NCBI GenBank assembly: GCA_035236585.1
Contig: CP141133.1
Location: 43,293,729-43,357,728 of the forward strand
DNA length: 64,000 nucleotides
Source: Warburgia ugandensis
Lineage: Eukaryota; Streptophyta; Magnoliopsida; Canellales; Canellaceae
Direction of reading: 5' to 3'
Both the position numbers and the translations under genes were made by a program. The notes beneath the pieces were generated by a model. It saw nothing but the letters and a program-made list of their open reading frames with translations, did no database searches and was not told the DNA's origin. Below, one piece after another: positions 37,081 through 49,199 of the stretch (position 1 is its first letter; each line of letters begins with the position of its first letter).

Positions 37081-37513
37081 CTCGTGACAATTGGTTTTGG
37101 ACGGGTTTCAGAGGAAACCCGTCTTCTCCGGTTTCCACAGCGTCTCCCCAGCCGGAAAACACCCAGATCTGGCGTGGATCTGGGCAGGGAAGAGGCAAAA
37201 CCAAATAGGAAGGGGTGGGGGGCTTACCTGGGTGGTCTGGGAGAGTACCCATCGTCGATGGGTGCGCCTATTCTTCACCCTGAAGCTCCTGCTAGCCGTA
37301 AACCGTGAAGAAGGGGGAAAACCCCAATGCCCAGATCGGAATAGAGAAGAGAGGGGAAATGGGGAGACGGAAACGGAATGGCCGGCCTGACTAGGGCCTG
37401 GCTGTTGCCGAAAAAATGTAGGGAGATGGGTTGAGACGGGTTCCCAATTTTGCCAGAAACCCCAGTCTCAAACGGCTGGAAAAAAAGCGATTTTGAAGAG
37501 GGGGGAGATGGGG

Positions 37514-37522
37514 TTTTTTATA
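37514..37522 (-). promoter_or_regulatory. TATA box of the left C LTR
   Basis: TATAAAAAA on the minus strand, preceded on that strand by GCGGT/ACCGCC inverted repeats (37546-37563: AATGGCGG, TG, CCGCCATT). Confidence 0.55.
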
Positions 37523-39612
37523 GAGGGGAGAAGGCGGTGCCCCTCAATGGCGGTGCCGCCATTTCCCCTAGTGTATTCTAGAGAAATCAGGAAAAACGGG
37601 TTTCTGGAGGGGTCTAGAGGTTGAAGACGACAGGGGGTGCCGTTATCAAACCTGCCCCCTGCGTTTTTCGTCCTTTTTCATTTTTTCGTTTTTCTGTTTA
37701 GTTTCCAGAAATACCCCCTATCTTTTAAATGGCTGTAACTTCTTCATACGAACTCCGTTTTGGGTGATTTTTGAGGCGTTGGATTCCATTTTTTGAGTAG
37801 AATCTAATGGTACTAGGTTCCCTCACAAATTCCTTCATTTACAATTTTAAATAAAGTAAAACATTTAACTCAGTTTATTTCCTATAGAATGTTCAATTTT
37901 CGTTAAAAATAGTGTAAATTGCTCGGGCATTACAAGAAAACCGCCTTAAAAGAATTTCCTCCTCGAAATTTCGTAAATTTTCATCTTCCAGGTATTTGTC
38001 TCTTAGATAACTTCTTGGTGAATGCATTCTCCCCCTTGGGAATCAAATCGAGGCTCAACCCCAATTTATCATTTCTATTGTTCCTCCTTACCTATAAGGG
38101 TCGCTTTCGCTGCGTACTCTGATGCATACTCCCATACGTGCCAGTTTAACAATACCGGTTTCTAGCTGTAATTCATGTATCTCGAAATCCTTAGATGCCT
38201 ATACTTTTCTCATCATGTATAGGATAGTGTCCTTGTAGGATCATGCTTCTTTATTCATGTATAAATTACTCCATATTTCTTTGAGATCATACGATCTTAT
38301 TTCTCCTATTTCATTTTGAAAATCATAGGATAATCCCTTTCATCTTGTCTTTCATCTAGTGATCTTTTCATCATCCATATCTCCTTCTAATGGTTATTAG
38401 TAAGAATCCAAAAATTTACCTTCTTTCTATTGTGTCTAACTTTGCTTCTTATCCTTTATATTTGTCCCCAAGATACTTCAATAACTGACATGGTATCATG
38501 TGCTCTACAGCCAAACCCTTGATTAACTTTGAATTTCAACTGTTTGTCGTTTTCCATATGTGACTTTATTCCTCGACCAAAGTTACATAAAATCATGAAA
38601 GCCAATTAGTAGCATCTCCCATCGAAGACCTTATCATATACTGAAAGTAAAATGTCCTAACTCTATATCCAGTTTCATAATAATTGAATTCATTAAGCGC
38701 TTTCCTCTGTGAAGATTTTATCCAAACTCAAAGTCGATTCATCATCATGGGTCAAATGTTCTCGTCCAGAGGCCTATCTCACTATTCACATCAATTTCTC
38801 ATTAGGATTTTCAATAATGTTCCCATTTATGCAAAGAAAAAAGTCTCTTTTTCATAACCAAGTACCCTTACTAGGTCATGGTTGAATCCTGTAGCATCAT
38901 CCTCGTTGTCCTTTCTTTGCTTGATGGTTTTCTTCGTAACCTTTCAATCCAAAAGTTCTATACTCCATCCAGTAGGGTTAGTCCTTAGGAAATTCCTTTA
39001 ATTGATTTTTCGTACTTGGTATATGCTCATAACAACTAACTATGTCTAAAGGCAATGTAACATCAAATCTCACCTTATAGTGTGCTAGCCATCTCACCTT
39101 TTCTCCTTCCATCCCCTATGTCAATATATTATTCAATCTTTTATCAAGGCTTTATTGTCAATCATGCAGTCTGTATTGTCAGGAGGTATCCTCATAAGTA
39201 GTGATTTTCTCAATTCCTCAAATTTTATCCTTCCTCATACTTAACTCATAATAGCAGTTCTCGTTCAATAGCTACTACATCAAGTTATGCTGAAGCTATT
39301 AAATCATCAAATTTGAAAAACACTCAGGTAAGCATGGAACATTTTCGTAGCCATATAGAAAGACTTTATTTGATTACTTTTTGATCTCTTTCCAGATATA
39401 TCTTTGTCATAAGCTCAGGGGTTTCCAAATTGATCAGTACTTATCTACCTTTATTTTCAATCCAAGTCAGCAGCATCCTTCAGACCCACAGTGATTTCTA
39501 TGGTTTGTCATGGTATCTATTCAGGTTTGGAAAAATCTATCTCACTAGTGGAGATTGCTCCTTATGTTTTCTCTTATCTCAGTTGCTACTATATTTATTG
39601 TACTTGTAGCTC

Positions 39613-39656
39613 CTCCATGATGTGGCTTAATCAACTCCATGATGTGGCCTAATCAA
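39613..39656 (+). repeat. 22-bp tandem duplication
   Basis: CTCCATGATGTGGCTTAATC-AA at 39613-39634, repeated at 39635-39656 with one difference. Confidence 0.9.
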
Positions 39657-40548
39657 CTGACCTCATACCCTTAAATGACTTAGTCTAACAAGTACTTTTC
39701 TTTTCAAGGAAAACTCAAGTCTAAAGACATATAACATCCCTCTGAGTATATAACTTCAACTACTAACTCATAGATACTAACATAATTGATTAATTAGGGT
39801 GGGATACCTTTAGTCAATAGTGCTCTAGAGGTAATGACTAAATAATGGTCTTAAGATTTTTGGTCTTCCAATCTATGGTAGTAAGACCTCAATTTGATCC
39901 TTGATGGTACCCTCCTTGCTAAATGGGCAAGTCACTGTCCCGGCTTAATTCTTTTTTCAACATACTTTATTGGCAAGGTGGGATGTCACCAAATTTTCCT
40001 TTTTTATGGATTATATCCATTGGTGTTTCCCATAAGCTAATGGATCTGATAAGAATCTAATTGTAATAATTGATATCAAACCATTTGTAGAATTTGATTT
40101 CTAGTTGGTCACCATTCCTCTTCGAAAATTTCTTGTCGCATAATCTCTTGAAATTCGATACTCTACTCAAAATCTTAAACCCCATATGCTTTCTCTCTTT
40201 TATACTCTTTTACAATAAGATCACCAACTCATCTAGTATTATTCCTTTGCATTTGTTTGATCTACGTTCCTATGAGATTCAAGATGATAGAATTCTATGT
40301 ATCTCCATAAAGTCGTGATCTTCTTCTTTTGAATATTCAATATTTCATTGAATACTTATAGTTACATCTCTATCTCTTTCTCTCTTTTCTTCAAACTCCT
40401 CATTTGGTCTACCTGGATCAATGTCTCTATATGCTTTGTTGCATATAATTGATACTTCATCCACTCCTTTACTTACCAAATATAAACTGAATGCTTCTCA
40501 GAAATTCTAAACTGTCTTAAGATCATTGAAATCCTCAATTGCCTATAC

Positions 40549-40565
40549 TTTTTTTTTTTTTTTTT
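40549..40565 (+). repeat. T17 homopolymer
   Basis: Seventeen T bases followed by AGAAG, inside the C interior. Confidence 0.9.
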
Positions 40566-40970
40566 AGAAGTTCATGTTAGGATCAATCTATTATCATCCT
40601 TAGTATTATCATCAAAATCTTTTGATAACTCGGTCGAATTTATTTCCCTATCATATTCGTGTTATGTTTCTCTTATTCACATGATATGTCACTTGTATAC
40701 ATCTTCTGATTTGCTCCATAATACTCAGGCAGTTATTGTTCGATAGCACTTCACTCTTCATAAGACTCTAATTAAGGTATCCAAAGCTAAATCTTTCAGG
40801 ATCCATACCTTTGTAATCTAGTACGAGTCACAGTTCTTTCATAATATCATCTTGCATTCTTATACCTCTTAGATTATCATCAAAATCTTCTCAAAGTCCA
40901 TCTTTTACATCCCCTATCATACTCATATCATATCCCTTGTGATAGTGTACTCATATTCTGATATTCTTTA

Positions 40971-41091
40971 TGATGGTAAGATAGCCACCTAGGTTCTTCA
41001 ATTTTCTCACCTTTGATGAGATTACTTTATTGATGGTAAGATAGTCATCTAGGTTCTTTCAATTTTCTCACCTTTGATGAGATTACTTTAG
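40971..41091 (+). repeat. 60-bp tandem duplication
   Basis: 40971-41030 and 41031-41091 both start TGATGGTAAGATAG and end GAGATTACTTTA; about 95% identical. A recent local duplication. Confidence 0.9.
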
Positions 41092-41436
41092 TGCAGGTCA
41101 GAATTATCTACTAACAAGTTCACTAACATCCTTATTCATCATTCTCATCATAATATGATCCATATATGAGTTTTCATATTTTCACCACACAACAATCCTT
41201 AAGTCATCTTAGACTAGTTTTTGGATAAGGGTTGCACCATCCTCTGCCTAATTATTTGTTAAACCAAGCTGTGTTTCACCTATTTATTTATGGTGAAATG
41301 CCTTGAGCATTAATAGTGTAATCCTCAAATAGAAGTAGTCATCTCTACTACTTCAATTTATACTACTTCTTCTTGATTTTCTTTATTGTCTATGACCCTT
41401 GGACATGCTGGACTAGCTGTGAAAGGATAAAACCTG

Positions 41437-41449
41437 GGCTCTGATACCA
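41437..41449 (-). other. Primer-binding site of the C element
   Basis: Reverse complement reads TGGTATCAGAGCC, a perfect tRNA-Met-type site, two bases inside the right LTR. It fixes the element's orientation. Confidence 0.93.
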
Positions 41450-41451
41450 AC

Positions 41452-44360
41452 TGTGACGACCCAGGTTTTCTCATGCATTTCTAAATGCAATATCTAATTT
41501 CCTAAGGCGGGATGCATCCCTATTTGAAAACCATTTTATAAAAACCATGCAATGCAGCGGAAAGCCTTTAGTTTTAAACTCATTTTTGAAAACCCCGAGT
41601 GTCATTTGCCCTCACAACAACCAAAATAGTTTTTGAAAAACTTTAGAAATCATAAATGTTTTTTCCCCAGGTCTATCCAGTCACAGAACATAGCCCAACT
41701 GTAAATAAATACAAATACATGTCTAAAGGGTTGAGAGTTTACTTACATGTATAATTGTTCCCTTTTTTATTCACTTGCTTGTAGCACTAACATCTCCTGA
41801 GATGTCTTCTATTTGTGAGTGAAACTATCTTGAAAAATGTTAAGGATAGGGTGAGTATATACTATACTCAATAGGAGTCTATCACTACTAGTTTTGCAAT
41901 GAATGCTGTATTTAAAATCATATGCTCTTAAAAACATGTGCATGTTCGAACAATCACGTTCAATATCGATATTAAAAACCACTATCGAATTGAAATACTA
42001 ACGACTTAAAGAATAGCATAATCCAAGTCGAAAGTATCATATATCATAAACATAATGATATGCATAATATGCTCAAACTATAGGGTCCAGCTATGCCCAC
42101 GACCTCATCGCCATGTGGTCCCCGAGTACCTGAGGACACTCGGTCATAGCCTCACCGGGGCATATGACACGTCAACCCAGTGCCGTGACACCAGTGGTAG
42201 CCCCCTGTACCACATGCAGTCGACGTAGGGACGTTGCCCTTTCTGGGCGTGGTACCCATCCACCTAATAGTGGTAGAGGCTGGAGGCCAACCCAAACCTC
42301 TCGGCATAGCAACCACGAGCTTATCAGCCCAAATCATATTAGATCAACCAAGCAAAAAACTCTTTTTCAAAACCTGTCCTCTTTGGGTCCCTCACAACTG
42401 CCTACCCAGCGTCTTTTGGGCACTCCAGTGTCTTTTGGTAACCCTCAAGGACATGCAATCTTTCAAAAACTCAATGCTCACAAATCATGCAATATATGCA
42501 TTTGTTTACAAAACATATCTATGCATAATGTATATGCAATTATTTGCAAAACATATCTATGCATCATGTATATGCAATTATTTGCAAAACATATCTATGT
42601 ATAAAGCATTTATCATATGTACGCTGAATTAAGCCATGCCAAACAAGTCATATACTTATATTTAAAACATGCATTCTCAAAATAATCATGGCTCTTTTAA
42701 AAAGTCTAGTAGTGATAGAGCACCTACCTCAAAGTCTCCTGGAGTCGCGTCCTTTATCACTTTAACCCGTCCCTAGGTCTCATTTATAAACTCCTGGGTA
42801 TGAATGGATACAAGGAGTCCTCATTAATTTCACTCTATTTAGACGTTAGATTGCTAGCTCTTCCTATTGGGTCCAAGGTCCTTGCCTAATTCATTCGTCA
42901 GGCTAGATCCTATGGTGTGGATCTACTATTCAATAGTTAAACTGCCTAATTCATTGTCAAGCTAGATCCTATAATATGGCCCTACTTATTCAATAGTTAA
43001 ATTCTATAAATGGTCATATGATCCTAATTTTAAAGTCTCATTAGATCCGCGTGTCCCAGTTCCCAGGACACCCATGCATCCTGGTTGAACCGCAACCGCC
43101 TCACGTGCGTGTGCGCCTAAAGGCCGTGCTAGAGATCACGTTTTGCACACGCACATGCATGCTCAAGTGACGCGCTATGATGTGCATCATCACACGGACG
43201 CACCTTGTAGCATGGCGCATCTCAGCTCCCGGGCACCCCGTGCACCCTGGTCGAGCCATGACCCGTGCCCCATGTTGCACGCGCACCTGAAGGCCGCACC
43301 TGGGACAGTGTACGCATGCGCACATGCATGCCCAAGTAGCGTGCTTCAGCACGCGTCCTAGTCAACGTCCTGTAAATGCGTCTTTGACGCAGGCGGGCCG
43401 CGTCTTGGTGCCCAGGACCCCCGCGCATCTTGGACGAGTCAAAAGCCTGCCGCACGCTTGCGTGCGCACAATGGTGGCCCCTAGGGGATGCATCACTCGT
43501 GTGCGTCACGAGGTGAGTCTCGTGACAATTGGTTTTGGACGGGTTTCAGAGGAAACCCGTCTTCTCCTGTTTCCACACCATCTCCCCAGTCGAAAAACAC
43601 CCAGATCCGGCGTGGATCTGGGCAGGGAAGAAGCAAAAGCAAATAGGAAGGGGTTGGGGGCTTACCTGGGTGGTCTGGGAGAGTACCCATCATCGATGGG
43701 TGCGCCTATTCTTCACCCTGAAGCTCCTACTCGCCGAAAACCGTGAAGAAGGGGAAAAACCCCAATGTCCAGATCGGAACAGAGAAGAGAGGGGAAATGG
43801 GGAGATGGGAACGGAATGGCCGGCCTGACTAGGGCCTGACCGTTGTCAGAAAAATGCAGGGAGATGGGTTGAGACGGGTTTTCGATTTTGTCGGAAACCC
43901 CAGTCTCAAATGGCTGGAAAAAACGCGATTTTGAAGAGGGGGGAGATGGGGTTTTTATAGAGGGGAGAAGGCGGTGCCCCTCAATGGCGGTGCTACCATT
44001 TCCCCTGGTGTATTCTAGAGAAATCGGGAAAAACGGGTTTTTGGAGGGGTCTAGAGGTTGAAGACGATAGCGGGTGGCGTTAGCAAAACGGCCCCCTGCG
44101 TTTTTTGTCCTTTTTTGTTTTTTCTGTTTAATTTCCAGAAATACCCCTATCTTTAAATGGCTGTAACTTCTTCATACGAACTCCGTTTGGTGATTTTTGA
44201 GGTGTTGGATTCCTTTTTTTGAGTAAAATCTAATGGTACAAAGTTCCCTCACAAATTCCTTCGTTTAGTATTTTAAATAAAGTGAAACATTTAACTCAGT
44301 TTATTTCCTATAGAATGTTCAATTTTTGTTAAAAATAGTGTAAATTGCTCGGGCATCACA
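41452..44360 (-). repeat. 5' LTR of the C element (right copy)
   Basis: 2909 bp, TGTGACGACCC to CGGGCATCACA on the + strand. Carries the same parts as the left LTR: TGAGTATA hairpin, 38-bp array (from 42509), GC-rich triplication (about 43040-43510) and TATA box (43952-43959, minus strand). It is the promoter LTR of the element. Confidence 0.92.
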
Positions 44361-45465
44361 AGAAAACCCCCTTAACCACCATGTTCAACATTCACTAGAG
44401 TGACCTTAGCTCAACCTTTCGAGAGGTTCCTATGAGCATTTTAACCCTATGTGCTCTTTCTAATTGATTTTAATTAAATCCATGAAGATTTAAAATGTCA
44501 TTCATAGGGTTTATTATTCTCCTAGTTTGGGCCATGGATTTGATAATCCTTATATTATCCTACTAACTATAGCCCTTACTAATATTAAGTTAAAGTCATT
44601 TACTCATCTTAATTGTCCATGAATCTCTATATTCTATTAGTTTACATTTTTGGTGATTTATGCTCATTATATCTTAACAACCACTTAACATTTGAATCTA
44701 CTAATAAAATTTGACAATAAATAAATCATAAACTTTAAAGCATAAATCTAATATAAATTTAACAACTATTTATATTAACATGATTCCTATGAATGTAACT
44801 TAACCTAATGAAATAAAACTATACTTAAACTAGCATGATCCTATGTTATAAAATACATGAAAATTTACTTCTAATCCAATGGAATCATGCTAAAATATTC
44901 ATTTCAAACTATCATGACCCTAAGATAATTAAATTACCAACCTATTATAACAATCATCTAGAGCATAACATGCTAAAATTTAAGAATTACACTATCATGC
45001 TTCCTAATTTATAACATAAATCACATTTACAATACTATTATCAAATAAAAGACAATGAAACTAATTAGATTAAGATTATAAGAAACTTTTACTTATGATC
45101 CAACCATTAGATCTTAGATGTTTTCCTTTAGATAAAGGGTTTTAATTACATTTAGGGTTTTTACTCTATTAAGATCCAAAGATCATATCCACTTGTTTTT
45201 GTTATATTTAATCCATGATCTAACTGGATTCCATCATAATATCATTCATTCAATCCATCCCAAGGATATGATCATACTTGATCTCATTGATCAAGTGGGT
45301 CCCTTTGTATTTTTAGGGTTTTTCTTCCATAAACTGTAGATTCCACATTTTATGTCAAATCAGTCCAAATAAATCATGGATATTACTTGATTTCAACATT
45401 ATATCATCATTAAAATATATCCCCAAGATTTGATCATCTCAGATCTTGATGATCTTGGAAATTGG
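44361..45465 (-). mobile_element. Truncated LTR of family A, copy 3 (A3), second part
   Basis: Starts with the second AGAAA and continues the A text at 'acccccttaaccaccatg', following A2 from about 27165 to about 28080. The remaining 1.4 kb of the LTR is absent. GATC-dense at 45060-45470. Confidence 0.75.
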
Positions 45466-45634
45466 AAGCTTATTTACTAAATATAGAAAGTTTCAAGAAG
45501 AATTTTTGTAAATGTTATGATTTCAGAAGAAGATAGACATTACAAGCTTTCCATAACTTCTTTTTTATCTCAATTTGGAGTTCATATGACTCCACAATGG
45601 AAGACTGACGCTTTCCATAGCCCATCTCAAATAA
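45466..45634. other. Short unassigned stretch
   Basis: Lies between the end of A3 and the start of recognisable B3 sequence. It has an open frame from 45517 that runs into B3, but no protein character. I cannot assign it. Confidence 0.3.
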
Positions 45635-47166
45635 GAGTATTGCAAGATAGATTCAAGAAAAGGCATAAAAAATGCATGAAGGTAAGGAAGACAAGAACAA
45701 GAAAGCAAGGTAATAACACAAGTAACAAAACAAGGAATCAATGAAGAGATCTAATGTGAACATTGAAGAAGAAAACAAGGAAAGAATATCCAATGGAAAA
45801 GGCTTGGAAGCATGGAAGAAGAAGGCTGCCAAGATGGGAGGTGTTGGAAGGTTTTTGGAGGATGGAAGGGGTGGAGACACCTCCTTTTAAGGAGGGTGCA
45901 TTCTCCCCCTTCCCAAGAGTCCCATCATGTCCTTTTTTGTTTATTTTATCTATTTTGGAAACCTCTTAATGTAGCTAATAGGTGATCCTAAGGTAGACGA
46001 GAAAGGAATGAGATCTAGTGGTTAAGATAAAAGAAGAACCTATAGCAACCTTTATGATAGGTAAGAGTCAAATAATGTGCAGCAAGGTGGGAGATGCCAT
46101 TTTTTTAGGAGGATGCATCTCCTCCTTTCAAAAATAATTTAAGACTCTCAAAATAGCAAGTGGTTTGGATGGGGATGAGATAAGAGAGAAAAAAGATTAG
46201 AGAAAAGAAGTACTAGGAAAATATAAAAACTAGATGAGGTGGGGAGAAGTGATTGGCTAGGTAGTTTCCTAGGAAGAGGGGATTGGTTGGGTGGTTAGAA
46301 TGGATGTTTAGTAAGGTGGGAGAGTCTTAAAAAGATAGGAAACTTGAATGGAAGGTGAAATTTGTAGTGATATTTAGTGGTGAGGTGAACTAAGAAAAAA
46401 GTGGGGAAAATAAGGAAAAACCATAAAAAATGGTGAGGTCTCTTCCTATTGGTCCACCTGCCACATTTTTCTAGTAGATTTTCCCATAATTCTCTTCAAA
46501 ACATCCCCATAAATCGAAAGTTTATTCTTTGGATTCTTTTCCAATCATGGCCTTGCATTTAGTTGGCTCACATGGCTTTGTTGGCTATGTTTGAGAGCTC
46601 CATTGGCTTGGCTTAGATGGATTTGTTGGCGTAGCTTGATGACACAAATCCTTAGCTTTGGTAGTTGGCTAGGCTCCTTAGCTTGTCACCTTATTCATGT
46701 CATGAATATGGCTAAGTGGCTTAAGTAAACCCCATGCAAAGGTGGTGCACTTAGCATGGCTTGTGCAAGGGCCCACTTTGGCCACCTTTGACTCCTCTAA
46801 TTGCATCAATTGCTTGTCTTAAAAATGATTTTCACCCTTGATCTTATGTTGGATTGATGAGTTTTAGGTCTTGACTTGATATTTTGATCTTAATCTTTCA
46901 TTTTCTTCTCGATTGATCTTGACCATAGGATCACCATCTTGCTTCCTACAAAAAGTAAAAAACTCTAATGAAACCCTAGAAAAATATGATTAATCACATA
47001 CTTACCTCAAATTAGCCTCTATACCTACAAAATATCAATGTTTTGAGCCATTAAGTAAAAAATGCTTATGTTATGATTTTTTGTCACAAACCCTAATTTA
47101 CCCCTATAAGTTATAACCCATGGATAACTAATTAGGTAGTTTTTATGCAAAATTAGACACTTATCA
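45635..47166 (-). mobile_element. 3' LTR of OTA element B3, truncated
   Basis: On the minus strand starts TGATAAGTGTC at 47166, next to a polypurine-like GTTGGGTGGTG. Aligns with 54245 down to about 52775. Only about 1.5 kb of a 2.9-kb LTR is left. The coding-like frames at 45517-45969 recur at 52777-53145 and are LTR sequence. Confidence 0.75.
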
Positions 47167-47175
47167 CACCACCCA

Positions 47176-47191
47176 ACTAGCAGTTGCTAGT
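47176..47191. other. Perfect hairpin beside the B3 polypurine tract
   Basis: ACTAGCA, GT, TGCTAGT. Element E has a related inverted repeat (TTGCT...AGCAA) at 62183-62200 in the same position. Confidence 0.75.
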
Positions 47192-48393
47192 CTAAAGAAA
47201 AATTATGCTAAAAATAATTTTACAAAAACTAGTTCAAAGTGCCACTTTTATGGGTACTCATGATTGCATTTAGCACATGCAACAAGCCCTTCAACCCTCT
47301 AGCTTACCCCTAGTGGATGGGTTTGGCCTTATGAGGGTTTGTAATGAATATATCTACAAAATTATCAAATTTTTTATGAAAGTCATTTATTCATCTAAGA
47401 ATATTTTTTCTCTTATCTAGCTTTTATTAAGTACCTAACTTTAGCCTACTAATAAAAATGAACAACAAGGCTCAAAATCCTACCCTATTAGGATGAAATG
47501 TAGTCTTAGGTATGGGTATCAATAGAATGGGAATAGAGGTACAAAAAGGTTGTTTGAAAAATATGTAAAGGTCTTCTATCAATGTATTCATAACTTTTCC
47601 AATTTTCTTTGTACGAGTACATATTCTTTTTTTCATTAGCTATTTTTCTTCTTTTCTTTTTAACTTGACTTTTAATATATCCTTTTTGAAATTTTTATTC
47701 CTTTTCTCCTTTTTATTGTTCATCATTTGAATTATATTGTTCATACTTTTTCCAAGATATACTTCAATCTTCTCTACATATTTTCAAAACAAATGGGTTA
47801 TGGAAATATTATAGGGGTTCAATATAGGTAAAGGTCGTTTGGCTGACAAAGAAATGGTTTATTTTAAATGCTCAATTGGCTAACTAGTAGAAAATAATAT
47901 ATGCAAACCTAAAGGCTTTGGGTTTAACAAGGATGACCTCTATCATTTCCTATGTTTCATATGACTTAGAAAATTATCATAAACTTAAGAGATACATGGT
48001 ATAATCTTTTGTGACTTCTCAATTGTTGACTAAGATAAAAAATAATGAGACCAACTAAGAACTAATAGCCACTAAAGAAAATTTTGAATTTATGTATAAC
48101 TCTCATAAAAGGGAGAATATCTCAAAAGTCACTTGGGTTATAAGTCTCCACAATTCTTCTTCAGGATCTCTAAGTTATAATTTTCTCTTCAACTTAAACT
48201 ATATATAGTTATTTTGTGCAATTAATATTCACCATTTAATTTTTCATGAGACACTTTAGAAAAAGGATAAAATAGTGAACTAATTTATTAATAAGATAAA
48301 GTTCATAAGATAGCTAAATATTTAGAAAATCTAACTTCTCATGTTTATAAAGTACTTATCATTTTTTTTTCAAAAATGAACTCGACCTGAACT

Positions 48394-48413
48394 AAACATT
48401 GTCCTCAATGTTT
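48394..48413 (-). other. OTA hallmark palindrome in B3
   Basis: AAACATTG, TCCT, CAATGTTT on the + strand. Element E has the same stem with loop TCCC at 63871-63890. Confidence 0.8.
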
Positions 48414-49199
48414 TGAAATATAGGAACCTAAATGGTGAATGGGTAATGCAAACTAATGAGACTTTATAAAAAAATTATCAGGTTGCCTTCTAGTGAGCAC
48501 TAAGTTTAACATCTTCAGCCAGACATGGCCTATAACTAATCTAACCATCTAAACCTAAGCATAGCTAGTTCAACTAACTTTTTCTAATTCTAATTCTGAT
48601 AATGAAATGCAAGATTTCTCATGCCACTTCAAAATCTCGTGATAGTCTATATACATTCTACACCTTGAAATTATAGGTGGTGACATCGTTATAACAAAGT
48701 AGACCACCAAGATTTTGAATTTAGTGGGATCACATTGAGGATCCCCCATCTTGAAAATTTTATGGTAGTTAATGTAATTCCTCCACCTTGAAATTATGTT
48801 GGTGGTAATACAATGACAACATGAACTACCATGAATTTATGTTTTGTAAGACCATATAGAAAATAATCCTCTTCTTGACCAAATTGAAAGAAAATGTTGG
48901 CCATTGTATTTCATCCATTTCCCTTACATTATCTTGAAATTGGTGTATAAGCTGACTCTTTACATCCCTAAAAGGTAGTTCTTGTATAATTAGAGGTAGT
49001 GATATGGTTTGGCTTATACCCTGATTATCTCCTAATGTGTACCCTAGTGTAGGTTGATTTAGGGTTAGTACATCAATTAACTCTTCTTCTTCCTATTCTG
49101 TGGGCATAAGTAAGCTTTAAAATGGGCCTAGATGACTATCTTGTGAATGTTCAAATATGATTTATAGGTACTAATCACATACATCTTCAAAATTGTAAG

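Larger units (their letters stand above)
34939..37934 (-). repeat. 3' LTR of the C element (left copy)
   Basis: 2996 bp, TGTGACGACCC to CGGGCATTACA on the + strand. About 7% different from the right LTR over the first 350 bp but almost identical over about 35806-36780. Contains a TGAGTATA hairpin (35338-35356), a 38-bp repeat (36071 on), a GC-rich triplication (36621-37080) and a TATA box on the minus strand (37514-37522). The overlapping open frames at 35678-36194 and 36663-37390 are LTR sequence repeated in the right LTR, not genes. Confidence 0.92.
37935..41436 (-). mobile_element. Interior of the C element, no readable gag-pol
   Basis: On the minus strand it begins after the primer site and ends with a purine-rich context, TTTCGAGGAGGAAATTC then TTTTAAGGCGG, close to that of Tekay/Del chromoviruses. 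Between these I find no retroviral motif on either strand. It holds a 60-bp tandem duplication (40971-41091), a 22-bp one (39613-39656) and a T17 run (40549-40565). Confidence 0.7.
34939..44360 (-). mobile_element. Complete-ended Ty3 element of family C (Tekay-like), LARD-like
   Basis: Two LTRs (34939-37934 and 41452-44360) with TG..CA ends, perfect AGAAA duplications, a tRNA-Met-type primer site at 41437-41449 and a Tekay-type polypurine context at 37935-37965; both place the element on the minus strand. The interior is only about 3.5 kb and I read no gag, protease, reverse transcriptase, RNase H or integrase in it. Structure is thus whole at the ends but without its enzymes: a large non-autonomous derivative or an eroded one. 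Youngest layer of the nest. Confidence 0.9.

Noticed and set aside
36663-37390. Several overlapping open frames on both strands
   Set aside because: They come from the CpG-rich triplicated block, where stop codons are rare. Same pattern at 43101-43828. Cys/His/Arg-rich composition is a base-composition effect.
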